Shown here: one piece after another, positions 1-5,195 of the stretch
Layout of the letters: every line of letters begins with the position of its first letter
Numbering within the stretch: the first letter of the stretch is position 1
From: Planctomycetia bacterium
GTDB taxonomy: Bacteria > Planctomycetota > Phycisphaerae > Phycisphaerales > SM1A02
Reading direction: 5' to 3'
NCBI GenBank assembly: GCA_005804005.1
Contig: SYPI01000150.1
Location: 1 to 5,195 of the forward strand
DNA length: 5,195 nt
The notes under the pieces: model-generated
The model's database searches: none
What the model saw: the letters and a program-made list of their open reading frames with translations, nothing else
Told to the model about the DNA's origin: nothing
Position numbers and translations under genes: made by a program

Positions 1-771
1 GGCATCGTCGGCTACGGCCACATCGGTTCGCAGGTCACAGTGTTGGCCGACGCGATGGGCATGCGGGTGATCTTCCACGACATCGCCCGGCGCATGCCGC
101 TGGGAAACGCTCAGTCCCGACCCAATCTGGCGGCGGTGCTGCGCGAAGCCGATGTGGTCACCATTCATGTGCCGGCTACGGCGATGACCGCCGGTATGAT
201 CGGTGTCGCCGAGCTGCGCTTGATGCGACCGGGCGCCCTGCTGGTGAACAACGCCCGCGGCTCGGTAATCGACTACGCCGCGCTGGCGGCGGCGCTGCGC
301 AGCGGTCACATCGGCGGTGCGGCGCTGGATGTCTTTCCCGAGGAGCCCGCTGGCGCGTCGAAGGCATTCAAGTGCGGCCTAGAGGGGCTGGCGAATGTGA
401 TCCTCTCCCCGCACATCGGCGGCTCGACCGAGGAGGCCCAGGAAGCCATCGCCGTTGAAGTGAGCGAGAAGCTGGCCGGTTACTTGCAGCGCGGCTCAAC
501 CGCCACCAGTGTCAACCTGCCCGAGGTCGACCTGCCTACCCCGCGCGAGGGTCAGGTGCGCATCATGCATGTGCACCGCAATGTCCCCGGGGTGCTGGGC
601 AAGATGCACACGCTCTTGGCCGGCGGCGGTGTCAACATCAACGCCGAGTACCTGCAATCCAACGAGCGCATCTCGTATGTAATTCTCGATGTTGACGCCT
701 TCAAGGGCGAGGCCATTCCCGCCGGGCTGGCCGCAATGCCGGAGACGATCCGACTGCGGATTCGGCGTTAG
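1..771 (+). CDS. serA: D-3-phosphoglycerate dehydrogenase, C-terminal part (5' end outside window)
   Basis: This enzyme oxidises 3-phosphoglycerate to 3-phosphohydroxypyruvate with NAD+, the first step of cytoplasmic serine synthesis. The reading frame is open from base 1, so 256 residues are visible. By comparison with the 410-residue E. coli enzyme, about 154 N-terminal residues are missing. Visible are the Rossmann glycine motif GYGHIG (residues 4-9), the Asp expected to hold the NAD ribose (D27), and the catalytic Arg in NNARG (R86), Glu in DVFPEEP (E115) and His in SPHIGG (H138). A C-terminal ACT domain starts near residue 187. It keeps His-x-Asn (192, 194) and a later Asn (212), matching the residues that bind the feedback inhibitor serine in E. 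coli, so serine inhibition is likely. It is the short E. coli type, without the intervening domain of longer SerA proteins. The stop codon overlaps that of the convergent map gene. Identification is firm. Confidence 0.95.
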   Translation, partial: GIVGYGHIGSQVTVLADAMGMRVIFHDIARRMPLGNAQSRPNLAAVLREADVVTIHVPATAMTAGMIGVAELRLMRPGALLVNNARGSVIDYAALAAALRSGHIGGAALDVFPEEPAGASKAFKCGLEGLANVILSPHIGGSTEEAQEAIAVEVSEKLAGYLQRGSTATSVNLPEVDLPTPREGQVRIMHVHRNVPGVLGKMHTLLAGGGVNINAEYLQSNERISYVILDVDAFKGEAIPAGLAAMPETIRLRIRR

Positions 772-1589
772 TTGGCGGCACCGACGATTTCAGGCAGTTC
801 AAACAGCCCCTGAGTCAGGTTGCGCGGTCCGTGCGCGGTGATGAGCACATCCGCCTCGTAGTGAGTTGTCAGTGAACCGTCGGCAGAGAAGATCGGCCAG
901 GCGGTGCCGTGGCTGGTGATCTCGGTGGTGCTGCGGGCCAGCATCGGTTCGACCGCGATCAGCATTCCCGGCGCGTAGGTCTGCCAAGCCTCTTCCCACT
1001 CGCCGGGGTAACTGGGCACAACATTGGAAATGAACGGACTCTCGTGCAGGGTGCGGCCGTAGCCGTGGCCTCCGAGGCCGCGCACTAGGCAGTAGCCGCA
1101 TTCGGTTTCAACATGGGCCTGCACTGCCTTAGCGAAATCGACCAGCGGGCGGCCCGGGCGCATGGCTTCCACTCCGCGGCGCAGCGATTCGCGGCCGCAG
1201 CGCATCAGTGCCAGAGCGTCATCGCTGGCCTCTCGTATGGCGTAGGTCCAGGCGGCATCGCCGATCCAGCCGTCGTGCAGCACCCCGATGTCCACGGAGA
1301 GGATGTCGCCGACGGCCAATGGATCGCGGTTCATCACATGCGTGCCGTGAACCACGCAGGCGTTCACCGACAGGCAGGCCTGACTGGGAAACGGCGGGTG
1401 GCCACGAGCCTTGTAGCCCAGAAAACAACTGCGGCACTGAAGGTCGGCCAGTTGGGTGGCGATGAATGAGTCGATCTGCGCCAGCGTCTGCCCCGGCTGG
1501 AGGAACTCCACGATTCGCTGGTGCACGCTGACCACGCGCTCGGCTGCGGCAGCGGCTCCGGCGATGTCGCGGTCGTGCGTGACGATCAT
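768..1589 (-). CDS. map: Type I methionine aminopeptidase
   Basis: Removes the initiator methionine from new proteins in the cytoplasm, using a two-metal centre. The protein has 273 residues, close to the 264 of E. coli, with no zinc-ribbon extension. All metal ligands are visible: D100 (SVDIGV), D111 (IGDAAW), H175 (GGHGYGR), E214 (VEPML) and E245 (HYEADV). The substrate-side histidines H81 (VVHGT) and H182 (LHESP) are also present. Spacing matches E. coli (11 residues between the Asp ligands, 31 between the Glu ligands), except for about six extra residues between H182 and E214. Tyr177 sits in the GHGxGR motif where Ile or Val is usual. The ATG at 1589 is 25 bases beyond the hutI stop. It has no Shine-Dalgarno sequence, but TAGCAT lies six bases upstream, so I infer a leaderless transcript; read-through from hutI is also possible. 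The 3' end overlaps the serA stop. Confidence 0.95.
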   Translation of the reverse strand: MIVTHDRDIAGAAAAAERVVSVHQRIVEFLQPGQTLAQIDSFIATQLADLQCRSCFLGYKARGHPPFPSQACLSVNACVVHGTHVMNRDPLAVGDILSVDIGVLHDGWIGDAAWTYAIREASDDALALMRCGRESLRRGVEAMRPGRPLVDFAKAVQAHVETECGYCLVRGLGGHGYGRTLHESPFISNVVPSYPGEWEEAWQTYAPGMLIAVEPMLARSTTEITSHGTAWPIFSADGSLTTHYEADVLITAHGPRNLTQGLFELPEIVGAAN

Positions 1590-1595
1590 GAGGCG

Positions 1596-1601
1596 ATGCT
1601 A
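1596..1601 (-). promoter_or_regulatory. Putative -10 box of a leaderless map promoter
   Basis: On the minus strand TAGCAT is followed by CGCCTC and then the map ATG. This fits the TANNNT pattern, and a transcript starting seven bases after the box would begin exactly at the start codon. The box lies in the 25-base gap after the hutI stop. No -35 box is recognisable at a normal distance. This is inferred from position and from its repetition at two other genes here. Confidence 0.5.
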
Positions 1602-1614
1602 CGGGTCAAGCGAC

Positions 1615-2901
1615 TCACAGGCGGTTGGCCAGCGCGCGCGCTACGGTGCGCACCAGGTGCCCATCTGCGCCGCTGGCGCCGCCGGGTCCGAGGACCAGAT
1701 CCGGTGGGGCACCGGCGAATTCCACCCCCAAAGCGCGCTCATCGGTGTGGGGAATCATCTGCAGCCAGGCGTGTCGGCCGACGGCGATGCAGCCCGCTTC
1801 GTCGGCGATGCCCAGCAGGCAGGCGGCATTCCATGTGGCCGCGGTAATGGCCTCATGGATCGATAGCCCGAGGAATCTCACTGCCAGCGAGATGCTGAAG
1901 GCGAGTGACGGCGATGGCGCGCTGCCGGGATTGAAGTTGCTGGCCAAGGCGAACGCGCCCCCGGCATCGATGAAGGCGCGGGCATTCATCTGCGGAGTTC
2001 CCAGCGAAAAGGCGGTGGCTGGCAGGGCCACGCCCATGGTGGCGCTCTCGGCTAGAGCCATGAGGGTGTCGGGGCTGGTGGCTTCGAGGTGGTCAACGCT
2101 GAGCGCGCCGAGGCGGATGGCCTCCTGAGTCATTCCCAGTTCGTGGAATTGGTCGGCGTGAACGCGGATGGGCAGGCCGAGTTGGCCCGCGCGCTCGAAG
2201 TAGCGCACGCATTGATCCAGACTCCAAGAGCCGACCTCGCAGAATGCATCCACGCACATGCCGGGATGGCGCCGGGCCAGTTCTTCCAAGCCGTGGTCGA
2301 TCATTTCATCGGCCAGTTGGGGCGCATCGGGGTCGATGGCGTGTCCGCCGAGAAATGTTGGGCGAACCCGCACGCCGGCGCGGGCGGCCGCCGCGTAGAT
2401 GGCGTCGATCATTCGTAACTCAGTCTCGAGGTCGAGGCCGTATCCAGTTTTCACTTCGACGGCCACGGCGCCCAGCGCCGCCATGCCGCGCAATCGGTCG
2501 GCCAGAGTGTGGGCGAGTTCGTCGCGCGAGGCGGCGCGGACGGCTCGCACGGTCGACATGATTCCGCCGCCGCTGGCCAAGATCTCGAGGTATGTCGCCC
2601 CATGTTGCTTGCGTTCCCACTCATCCAGTCGCGAGCCTGCAAAGCAAGCGTGGGTGTGGCAATCGACCCAGCCGGGGAGCACCACCCTCCCATGGGCATC
2701 GATGCGCACCCGTGCTGCATCGCCGCGCCAATCACCGGCACCCAAACTCGCCACTCGTCCTCCGGCATCAACTTCGACATAGCCCCACTCGATTGGGCCG
2801 ACTTCCGACGCGTGTGCCCCGCGGCGGGGCGCGCTGAGGCAGTCCGAATGCGGCGCCAGTGTCAGGAGTCGGGCGCGTTCAATAACGAATCCATCTTCCA
2901 T
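1615..2901 (-). CDS. hutI: Imidazolonepropionase-family amidohydrolase (HutI-like)
   Basis: Imidazolonepropionase hydrolyses 4-imidazolone-5-propanoate to N-formimidoyl-glutamate in histidine breakdown. The 428 residues match the family length (B. subtilis about 421). An N-terminal beta-sandwich part (about 1-75) leads into the metal-dependent barrel: VDCHTHACFAG with H82 and H84, the GATYLEI and GGGIMSTVRA signature at 101-120, H187 in LGGHAI, H248 in RVHADQ and H271 in DHLE. The expected last metal ligand, the Asp of ATDFNPGS, is Asn322 here (ASNFNPGS; codon AAC at 1938-1936), so activity is less certain than family membership. The ATG at 2901 is the only plausible start, because a TAG lies ten codons upstream with no start codon between. 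There is no Shine-Dalgarno sequence. No hutH, hutU or hutG is visible. It diverges from the sixA-like gene and precedes map by 25 bases. Family placement is firm; exact substrate is less so. Confidence 0.88.
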   Translation of the reverse strand: MEDGFVIERARLLTLAPHSDCLSAPRRGAHASEVGPIEWGYVEVDAGGRVASLGAGDWRGDAARVRIDAHGRVVLPGWVDCHTHACFAGSRLDEWERKQHGATYLEILASGGGIMSTVRAVRAASRDELAHTLADRLRGMAALGAVAVEVKTGYGLDLETELRMIDAIYAAAARAGVRVRPTFLGGHAIDPDAPQLADEMIDHGLEELARRHPGMCVDAFCEVGSWSLDQCVRYFERAGQLGLPIRVHADQFHELGMTQEAIRLGALSVDHLEATSPDTLMALAESATMGVALPATAFSLGTPQMNARAFIDAGGAFALASNFNPGSAPSPSLAFSISLAVRFLGLSIHEAITAATWNAACLLGIADEAGCIAVGRHAWLQMIPHTDERALGVEFAGAPPDLVLGPGGASGADGHLVRTVARALANRL

Positions 2902-2905
2902 GGGC

Positions 2906-2925
2906 GCGCTTCGGGGCCGAAGCGC
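2906..2925. repeat. Perfect 9+9 inverted repeat between hutI and the sixA-like gene
   Basis: The arms GCGCTTCGG (2906-2914) and CCGAAGCGC (2917-2925) are perfect reverse complements separated by GG. The repeat fills half of the 40-base divergent region. It ends four bases before the hutI start and four bases from the shared -10 box. It could be a protein operator, or form a hairpin at the very 5' end of the hutI mRNA. The symmetry is directly visible; the function is unknown. Confidence 0.6.
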
Positions 2926-2929
2926 CGCC

Positions 2930-2935
2930 TAGTCT
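2930..2935 (+). promoter_or_regulatory. Putative -10 box of the sixA-like gene, leaderless
   Basis: TAGTCT is followed by ACGGAC and then the ATG at 2942, the same spacing as at map and the M14 gene. A start seven bases after the box gives a transcript beginning at the start codon. There is no Shine-Dalgarno sequence and no clear -35 box. The inverted repeat at 2906-2925 covers the place where a -35 contact would fall. Confidence 0.55.
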
Positions 2936-2936
2936 A
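2931..2936 (-). promoter_or_regulatory. Putative -10 box of hutI, overlapping the opposite promoter
   Basis: Read on the minus strand the same site gives TAGACT, overlapping the plus-strand TAGTCT by five bases. A start seven bases downstream would lie near 2924, giving hutI a leader of about 23 bases that consists almost wholly of the inverted repeat. I see no other TANNNT box nearer to the hutI start. This is inference from sequence symmetry. Confidence 0.4.
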
Positions 2937-2941
2937 CGGAC

Positions 2942-3448
2942 ATGCGACTCTTCGTTGTCCGGCACGCGCGGGCTTTCGACCGCGACATTGCCCGATGGGC
3001 CGACGATTCCCAGCGGCCGCTCACCCGTGGCGGAGAGCGGGAGTTCCGCCGCTTGGCGAAGGCCATTCGTCGTTGGCATGAGCCGCCCACGGCGGTCTTG
3101 GCCAGCCCGTGGGTCCGGGCATGGAGCACGGCCGGGATACTCCACCGGTTTGCCCGATGGCCCGAAGCGGCGGAGACCCCGGCACTGGCTGGTGATGCGC
3201 CACACGGGGTCGATGGCATCATCGAGGTCGCGCGTCAGTGGGCCAGCGCGGCAACGGGGGAGTCATCGTTGGCAGTGGTGGGCCACGAGCCGGTGCTTTC
3301 CGAAATGGTGGAGCGCCTGCTGGGCACCACGCTGGGGTCGATCCGCATGGCCAAGGGCGCGGTGGCGGTGCTGGAGTTAGCGGATTTCGCCCCGGGGCAC
3401 TCCACCCTTCGGGCATTGATCGACCCATCGTTCCCCCGGCGGCGCTAG
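2942..3448 (+). CDS. SixA-like histidine phosphatase
   Basis: A small member of the histidine phosphatase (phosphoglycerate mutase-like) superfamily, 168 residues against about 161 for E. coli SixA. The phospho-accepting histidine is H8 in VVRHARA, with R7 beside it. R59 lies in SPWVRAWSTA, matching the SPxxRAxQTA motif with Ser at the usual Gln position. The second catalytic histidine is H115 in VVGHEP. The PLTRGGERE segment (26-34) is typical of SixA proteins. SixA removes phosphate from phosphohistidine in signalling or phosphotransfer proteins; the partner here is unknown and no histidine kinase or HPt gene is visible. No signal peptide or membrane segment is seen, so it is probably cytoplasmic. 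The ATG at 2942 is chosen because RLFVVRHA must be N-terminal and the -10 box lies six bases upstream. The fold is firm; the exact substrate is inferred, so I give no symbol. Confidence 0.88.
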   Translation: MRLFVVRHARAFDRDIARWADDSQRPLTRGGEREFRRLAKAIRRWHEPPTAVLASPWVRAWSTAGILHRFARWPEAAETPALAGDAPHGVDGIIEVARQWASAATGESSLAVVGHEPVLSEMVERLLGTTLGSIRMAKGAVAVLELADFAPGHSTLRALIDPSFPRRR

Positions 3449-3451
3449 GAT
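3446..3451 (+). promoter_or_regulatory. Possible -10 box for the STAS gene, overlapping the preceding stop codon
   Basis: TAGGAT begins on the TAG stop of the sixA-like gene and lies 18 bases before the STAS ATG. A start about seven bases after it would give a leader of roughly 12 bases, which has no Shine-Dalgarno sequence. The spacing differs from the six bases seen at three other genes, so this is weaker. Co-transcription with the upstream gene is the alternative. Confidence 0.35.
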
Positions 3452-3469
3452 TCTGCACCGACCATCCCC

Positions 3470-3853
3470 ATGCCCGACACCACCACTATTCACGAGACGC
3501 CGCTGGTCAGCATTCGCTTGGACAACGGCATTCTCCACGTGCGGCCCACCGGCCCCAATATCGGGCAACGCGAGTCGCCGATTCTGGCCAAGGAACTTGA
3601 GCCGTTTCTGAAGCACGCGGGCAAGGGGCTGAAGCATCTGGTGCTCGACCTGCAGTCGGTCCAGTTCATGAGCAGCATGGGTCTGGGGCTGTGCATCGGC
3701 TGGCGAAATGCCGCCCACGGCGCTGGCGCGCAGGCGGTGATATTCGGCATGAACAAGGAACTGAAGGCGCTGATGGGCATGATGAAAATCGACAAGCTTT
3801 ACAAGGTGGTCGATACTCCGTCGCAACTGCGCGATGTCTGCGGTTTGAGTTGA
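3470..3853 (+). CDS. Single-domain STAS protein (anti-anti-sigma-factor type)
   Basis: This 127-residue protein is one STAS domain, the fold of SpoIIAA and RsbV, which bind partner kinases or anti-sigma factors and are switched by serine phosphorylation. The core pattern LVLDLQSVQFM (57-67) followed by SSMGLG (68-73) aligns without gaps to the SpoIIAA region ending in FMDSSGLG. The phospho-accepting serine is therefore S69. The preceding Asp is replaced by S68 and the following Ser by M70. The C-terminal part, GMNKELKALMGMM to about 119, fits the usual last helix and strand. The ATG at 3470 is the only start, since a TAG lies eight codons upstream with no start codon between. No anti-sigma kinase, phosphatase or sigma-factor gene is visible, so the partner is unknown. 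No membrane segment or signal peptide is seen, so it is likely cytoplasmic. Fold is confident; role is inferred. Confidence 0.82.
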   Translation: MPDTTTIHETPLVSIRLDNGILHVRPTGPNIGQRESPILAKELEPFLKHAGKGLKHLVLDLQSVQFMSSMGLGLCIGWRNAAHGAGAQAVIFGMNKELKALMGMMKIDKLYKVVDTPSQLRDVCGLS

Positions 3854-3921
3854 GGCGAAAGACTCCCGGGGAATTGTTGAAGGAAGCGGCCCACCGGGGA
3901 TGTCCTCGGCCGTGGCTCGCC

Positions 3922-3927
3922 TACTCT
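3922..3927 (+). promoter_or_regulatory. Putative -10 box of the M14 peptidase gene, leaderless
   Basis: TACTCT is followed by TGGTGC and then the ATG at 3934. This is the same TANNNT-six-ATG arrangement as at map and the sixA-like gene. There is no Shine-Dalgarno sequence and no recognisable -35 box. The rest of the 80-base gap after the STAS gene shows no clear terminator hairpin. Confidence 0.5.
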
Positions 3928-3933
3928 TGGTGC

Positions 3934-5195
3934 ATGGGCGGTGCGACTCCACCGATCTGGTTGCGGGCGGCTGGGGTGGGCTTGGCGCTGGCGGGCGCGC
4001 TCACCGCTACGGCACCGGGCGCTGATGATGATGTTCGGAGTGTCATCCGCATCCAGCCCCGGGCGCTGCGCGACATGCGGCTGATGGACTCAATCGGCGC
4101 CGACATGTGGTCGCACGGGATTACTCCGCGGGGGGTTGATTTCATGGTGACTGGGGCGCAGCGTGGGGCGGTCGAGCGCGCGGGGCTTGCTTTCGAGACG
4201 ACCATTTCCGATGTCGATGCGCTGATCCGCGCCGAACACGAGCGGCTGTTGGCGCAGCAGGGCGGTCTGGCTGGCGCGGACTTCTTCGCCGACTTCCGGC
4301 CGCTGGACCAGATCGATGCGCGGCTCGATGAACTGGCGGCGCTGCATCCGGCGCGCGCTTCAGTGGTGGTGGTGGGCCAGTCGCTGGAAGGGCGCACGAT
4401 TCGTGGGCTGCGCATCAGCGCTCTGAGTGATCCGGCGCCCGCGGGAACCCCGGCGATTCTCTTTGACGCCTGCCAGCACGCCCGCGAGTGGGCCACGCCG
4501 CCGGTGGCCATGTACATCGCGCAGCGCCTGCTTGATGACTACGGGGTTGATCCGGAAGTCACGGCCATCGTTGACTCGGCCGAGGTCTTCATCGTGCCGG
4601 TGGTCAACGTGGATGGCTACGCCTGGACGTGGGCCTCGGTTGACAACCGGCTGTGGCGGAAGAATCGGCGCATCAATGGCGATGGCACCTTCGGCGTTGA
4701 CCTGAACCGCAACTGGGGCGATCACTGGGGCGGGGCCGGTTCGAGCGCCACGCCATCAAGCGACACATACCGCGGAACATCGGCCTTCAGCGAGCCGGAG
4801 ACGGCGGCCATGCGCAACTTCACTCAGGCGCGGCCCAACCTAGTGGCGAACATCGACTTTCACTCCTTCAGCCAGATGGTGCTGTCTTCGTGGGGATGGA
4901 CGGTTGAACCAGCACCGCAGGCGGCGCTGCTGCAATCAATCGGCAACCAGATGAAGGCGGCGATTTTGTCGACCCATGCGGTCGACTACATCGCCGGGCC
5001 GATCGGCTCGACGCTGTATCTGGCCAGCGGCGGCAGCGTAGATTGGTTCTACGCCAGCGAGGGGATGCTGTCCTGGACCATCGAAGTGCGCGACACCGGT
5101 GCTTATGGGTTCATCATGCCGCCGAGCGAGATTCTTCCCACCATTGAGGAAAACTTTGCTGCGGCGATGGTGCTGGCCGCGGCGGCGCTGGAACC
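3934..5195 (+). CDS. Secreted zinc carboxypeptidase, M14 family (3' end outside window)
   Basis: A carboxypeptidase A-like exopeptidase precursor. The frame is open to the window edge, showing 420 residues. Residues 1-30 look like a signal peptide: Arg11 followed by a hydrophobic Ala/Gly/Leu run, with cleavage probable around 25-30. Residues about 37-105 resemble the inhibitory pro-domain of M14 enzymes. The catalytic domain starts near 117. Zinc ligands are H182 and E185 (QHAREW) and H310 (DFHSFSQ). R184, R242 (LWRKNR), N258 and R259 (DLNRNW) match CPA Arg71, Arg127, Asn144 and Arg145. Y362 (TLYLASGGS) matches Tyr248, and E384 (EVRDTG) is the general base. V369 occupies the position of CPA Ile255, suggesting preference for hydrophobic C-terminal residues rather than Lys or Arg. 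It probably digests extracellular or periplasmic peptides. Any C-terminal sorting or adhesion domain would lie beyond the window. All catalytic residues are intact. Confidence 0.93.
   Translation, partial: MGGATPPIWLRAAGVGLALAGALTATAPGADDDVRSVIRIQPRALRDMRLMDSIGADMWSHGITPRGVDFMVTGAQRGAVERAGLAFETTISDVDALIRAEHERLLAQQGGLAGADFFADFRPLDQIDARLDELAALHPARASVVVVGQSLEGRTIRGLRISALSDPAPAGTPAILFDACQHAREWATPPVAMYIAQRLLDDYGVDPEVTAIVDSAEVFIVPVVNVDGYAWTWASVDNRLWRKNRRINGDGTFGVDLNRNWGDHWGGAGSSATPSSDTYRGTSAFSEPETAAMRNFTQARPNLVANIDFHSFSQMVLSSWGWTVEPAPQAALLQSIGNQMKAAILSTHAVDYIAGPIGSTLYLASGGSVDWFYASEGMLSWTIEVRDTGAYGFIMPPSEILPTIEENFAAAMVLAAAALE

Noticed and set aside
1602..1609. TTGACC on the minus strand just upstream of map as a -35 box
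   Set aside because: It lies only two bases from the proposed -10 box TAGCAT, far too close for a -35/-10 pair.
1456..2128. Plus-strand frames opposite the map start and the hutI end
   Set aside because: They are shadows of map and hutI, whose motifs are unambiguous. Nothing in their translation looks like a protein family.
3854..3921. Possible terminator after the STAS gene
   Set aside because: The two CCGGGGA copies (3866-3872 and 3894-3900) are direct repeats. The best pairing between the segments needs a bulge and a long loop, and no T-run follows.
3377..3952. Long open frame on the minus strand opposite the STAS gene
   Set aside because: It mirrors the strongly supported STAS and sixA-like frames, shows no recognisable domain, and has the Arg/Pro/Ala-rich low-information composition expected of antisense frames in GC-rich DNA.
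4363..4374. Four GTG triplets in a row as a microsatellite
   Set aside because: It encodes a Val4 beta-strand in the expected place of the M14 fold (VVVVGQS), so it is explained by coding.
3921..4517. Long minus-strand frame opposite the M14 peptidase
   Set aside because: Rich in Ser/Ala/Arg/Pro and antisense to the pro-domain and zinc-site start of a clear M14 enzyme. No motif supports it.
1..5195. CRISPR array, tRNA or rRNA gene, insertion sequence, attachment site or defence/toxin system
   Set aside because: Nearly all bases are inside well-supported genes. I saw no regularly spaced repeats, cloverleaf-like segments, transposase motifs or toxin-antitoxin pair.

Overview
The window is a GC-rich, tightly packed stretch of bacterial chromosome. 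It carries six protein-coding genes and no RNA gene, mobile element or CRISPR array that I can see. Two genes run off the edges. In order they are: the C-terminal part of D-3-phosphoglycerate dehydrogenase (serA, +, cut at the left edge); type I methionine aminopeptidase (map, -); an imidazolonepropionase-family amidohydrolase (hutI, -); a SixA-like histidine phosphatase (+); a single-domain STAS protein (+); and a secreted zinc carboxypeptidase of the M14 family (+, cut at the right edge).

The organism cannot be fixed from this sequence. Strong GC bias, TANNNT boxes placed directly in front of start codons, and no Shine-Dalgarno sequences argue for a lineage with much leaderless transcription. 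The style of the STAS protein and of the pro-peptide-bearing M14 peptidase reminds me of Planctomycetota (Phycisphaerae-like), with Actinomycetota as an alternative. This is recollection and inference, not a search result.

Layout: serA and map converge and their stop codons overlap by four bases (768-771). hutI and map share a strand with a 25-base gap, and map appears to have its own promoter in that gap. hutI and the sixA-like gene diverge from a 40-base region (2902-2941). That region holds a seven-base symmetric box, TAGTCTA, which reads as a -10 element in both directions, next to a perfect 9+9 inverted repeat. The sixA-like gene, the STAS gene and the M14 gene then follow on the + strand, separated by 21 and 80 bases.

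The genes do not form an obvious pathway: serine synthesis, N-terminal methionine removal, histidine breakdown, phosphohistidine or other phosphate removal, regulatory protein interaction and extracellular peptide digestion. The most interesting content is at the promoter level: three starts share the exact arrangement TANNNT-6 nt-ATG, and one promoter looks bidirectional. Two proteins also have key-residue changes: Asn for the usual metal-ligand Asp in HutI, and SSM for the usual DSS around the STAS phospho-serine. I found no convincing new multi-gene system.
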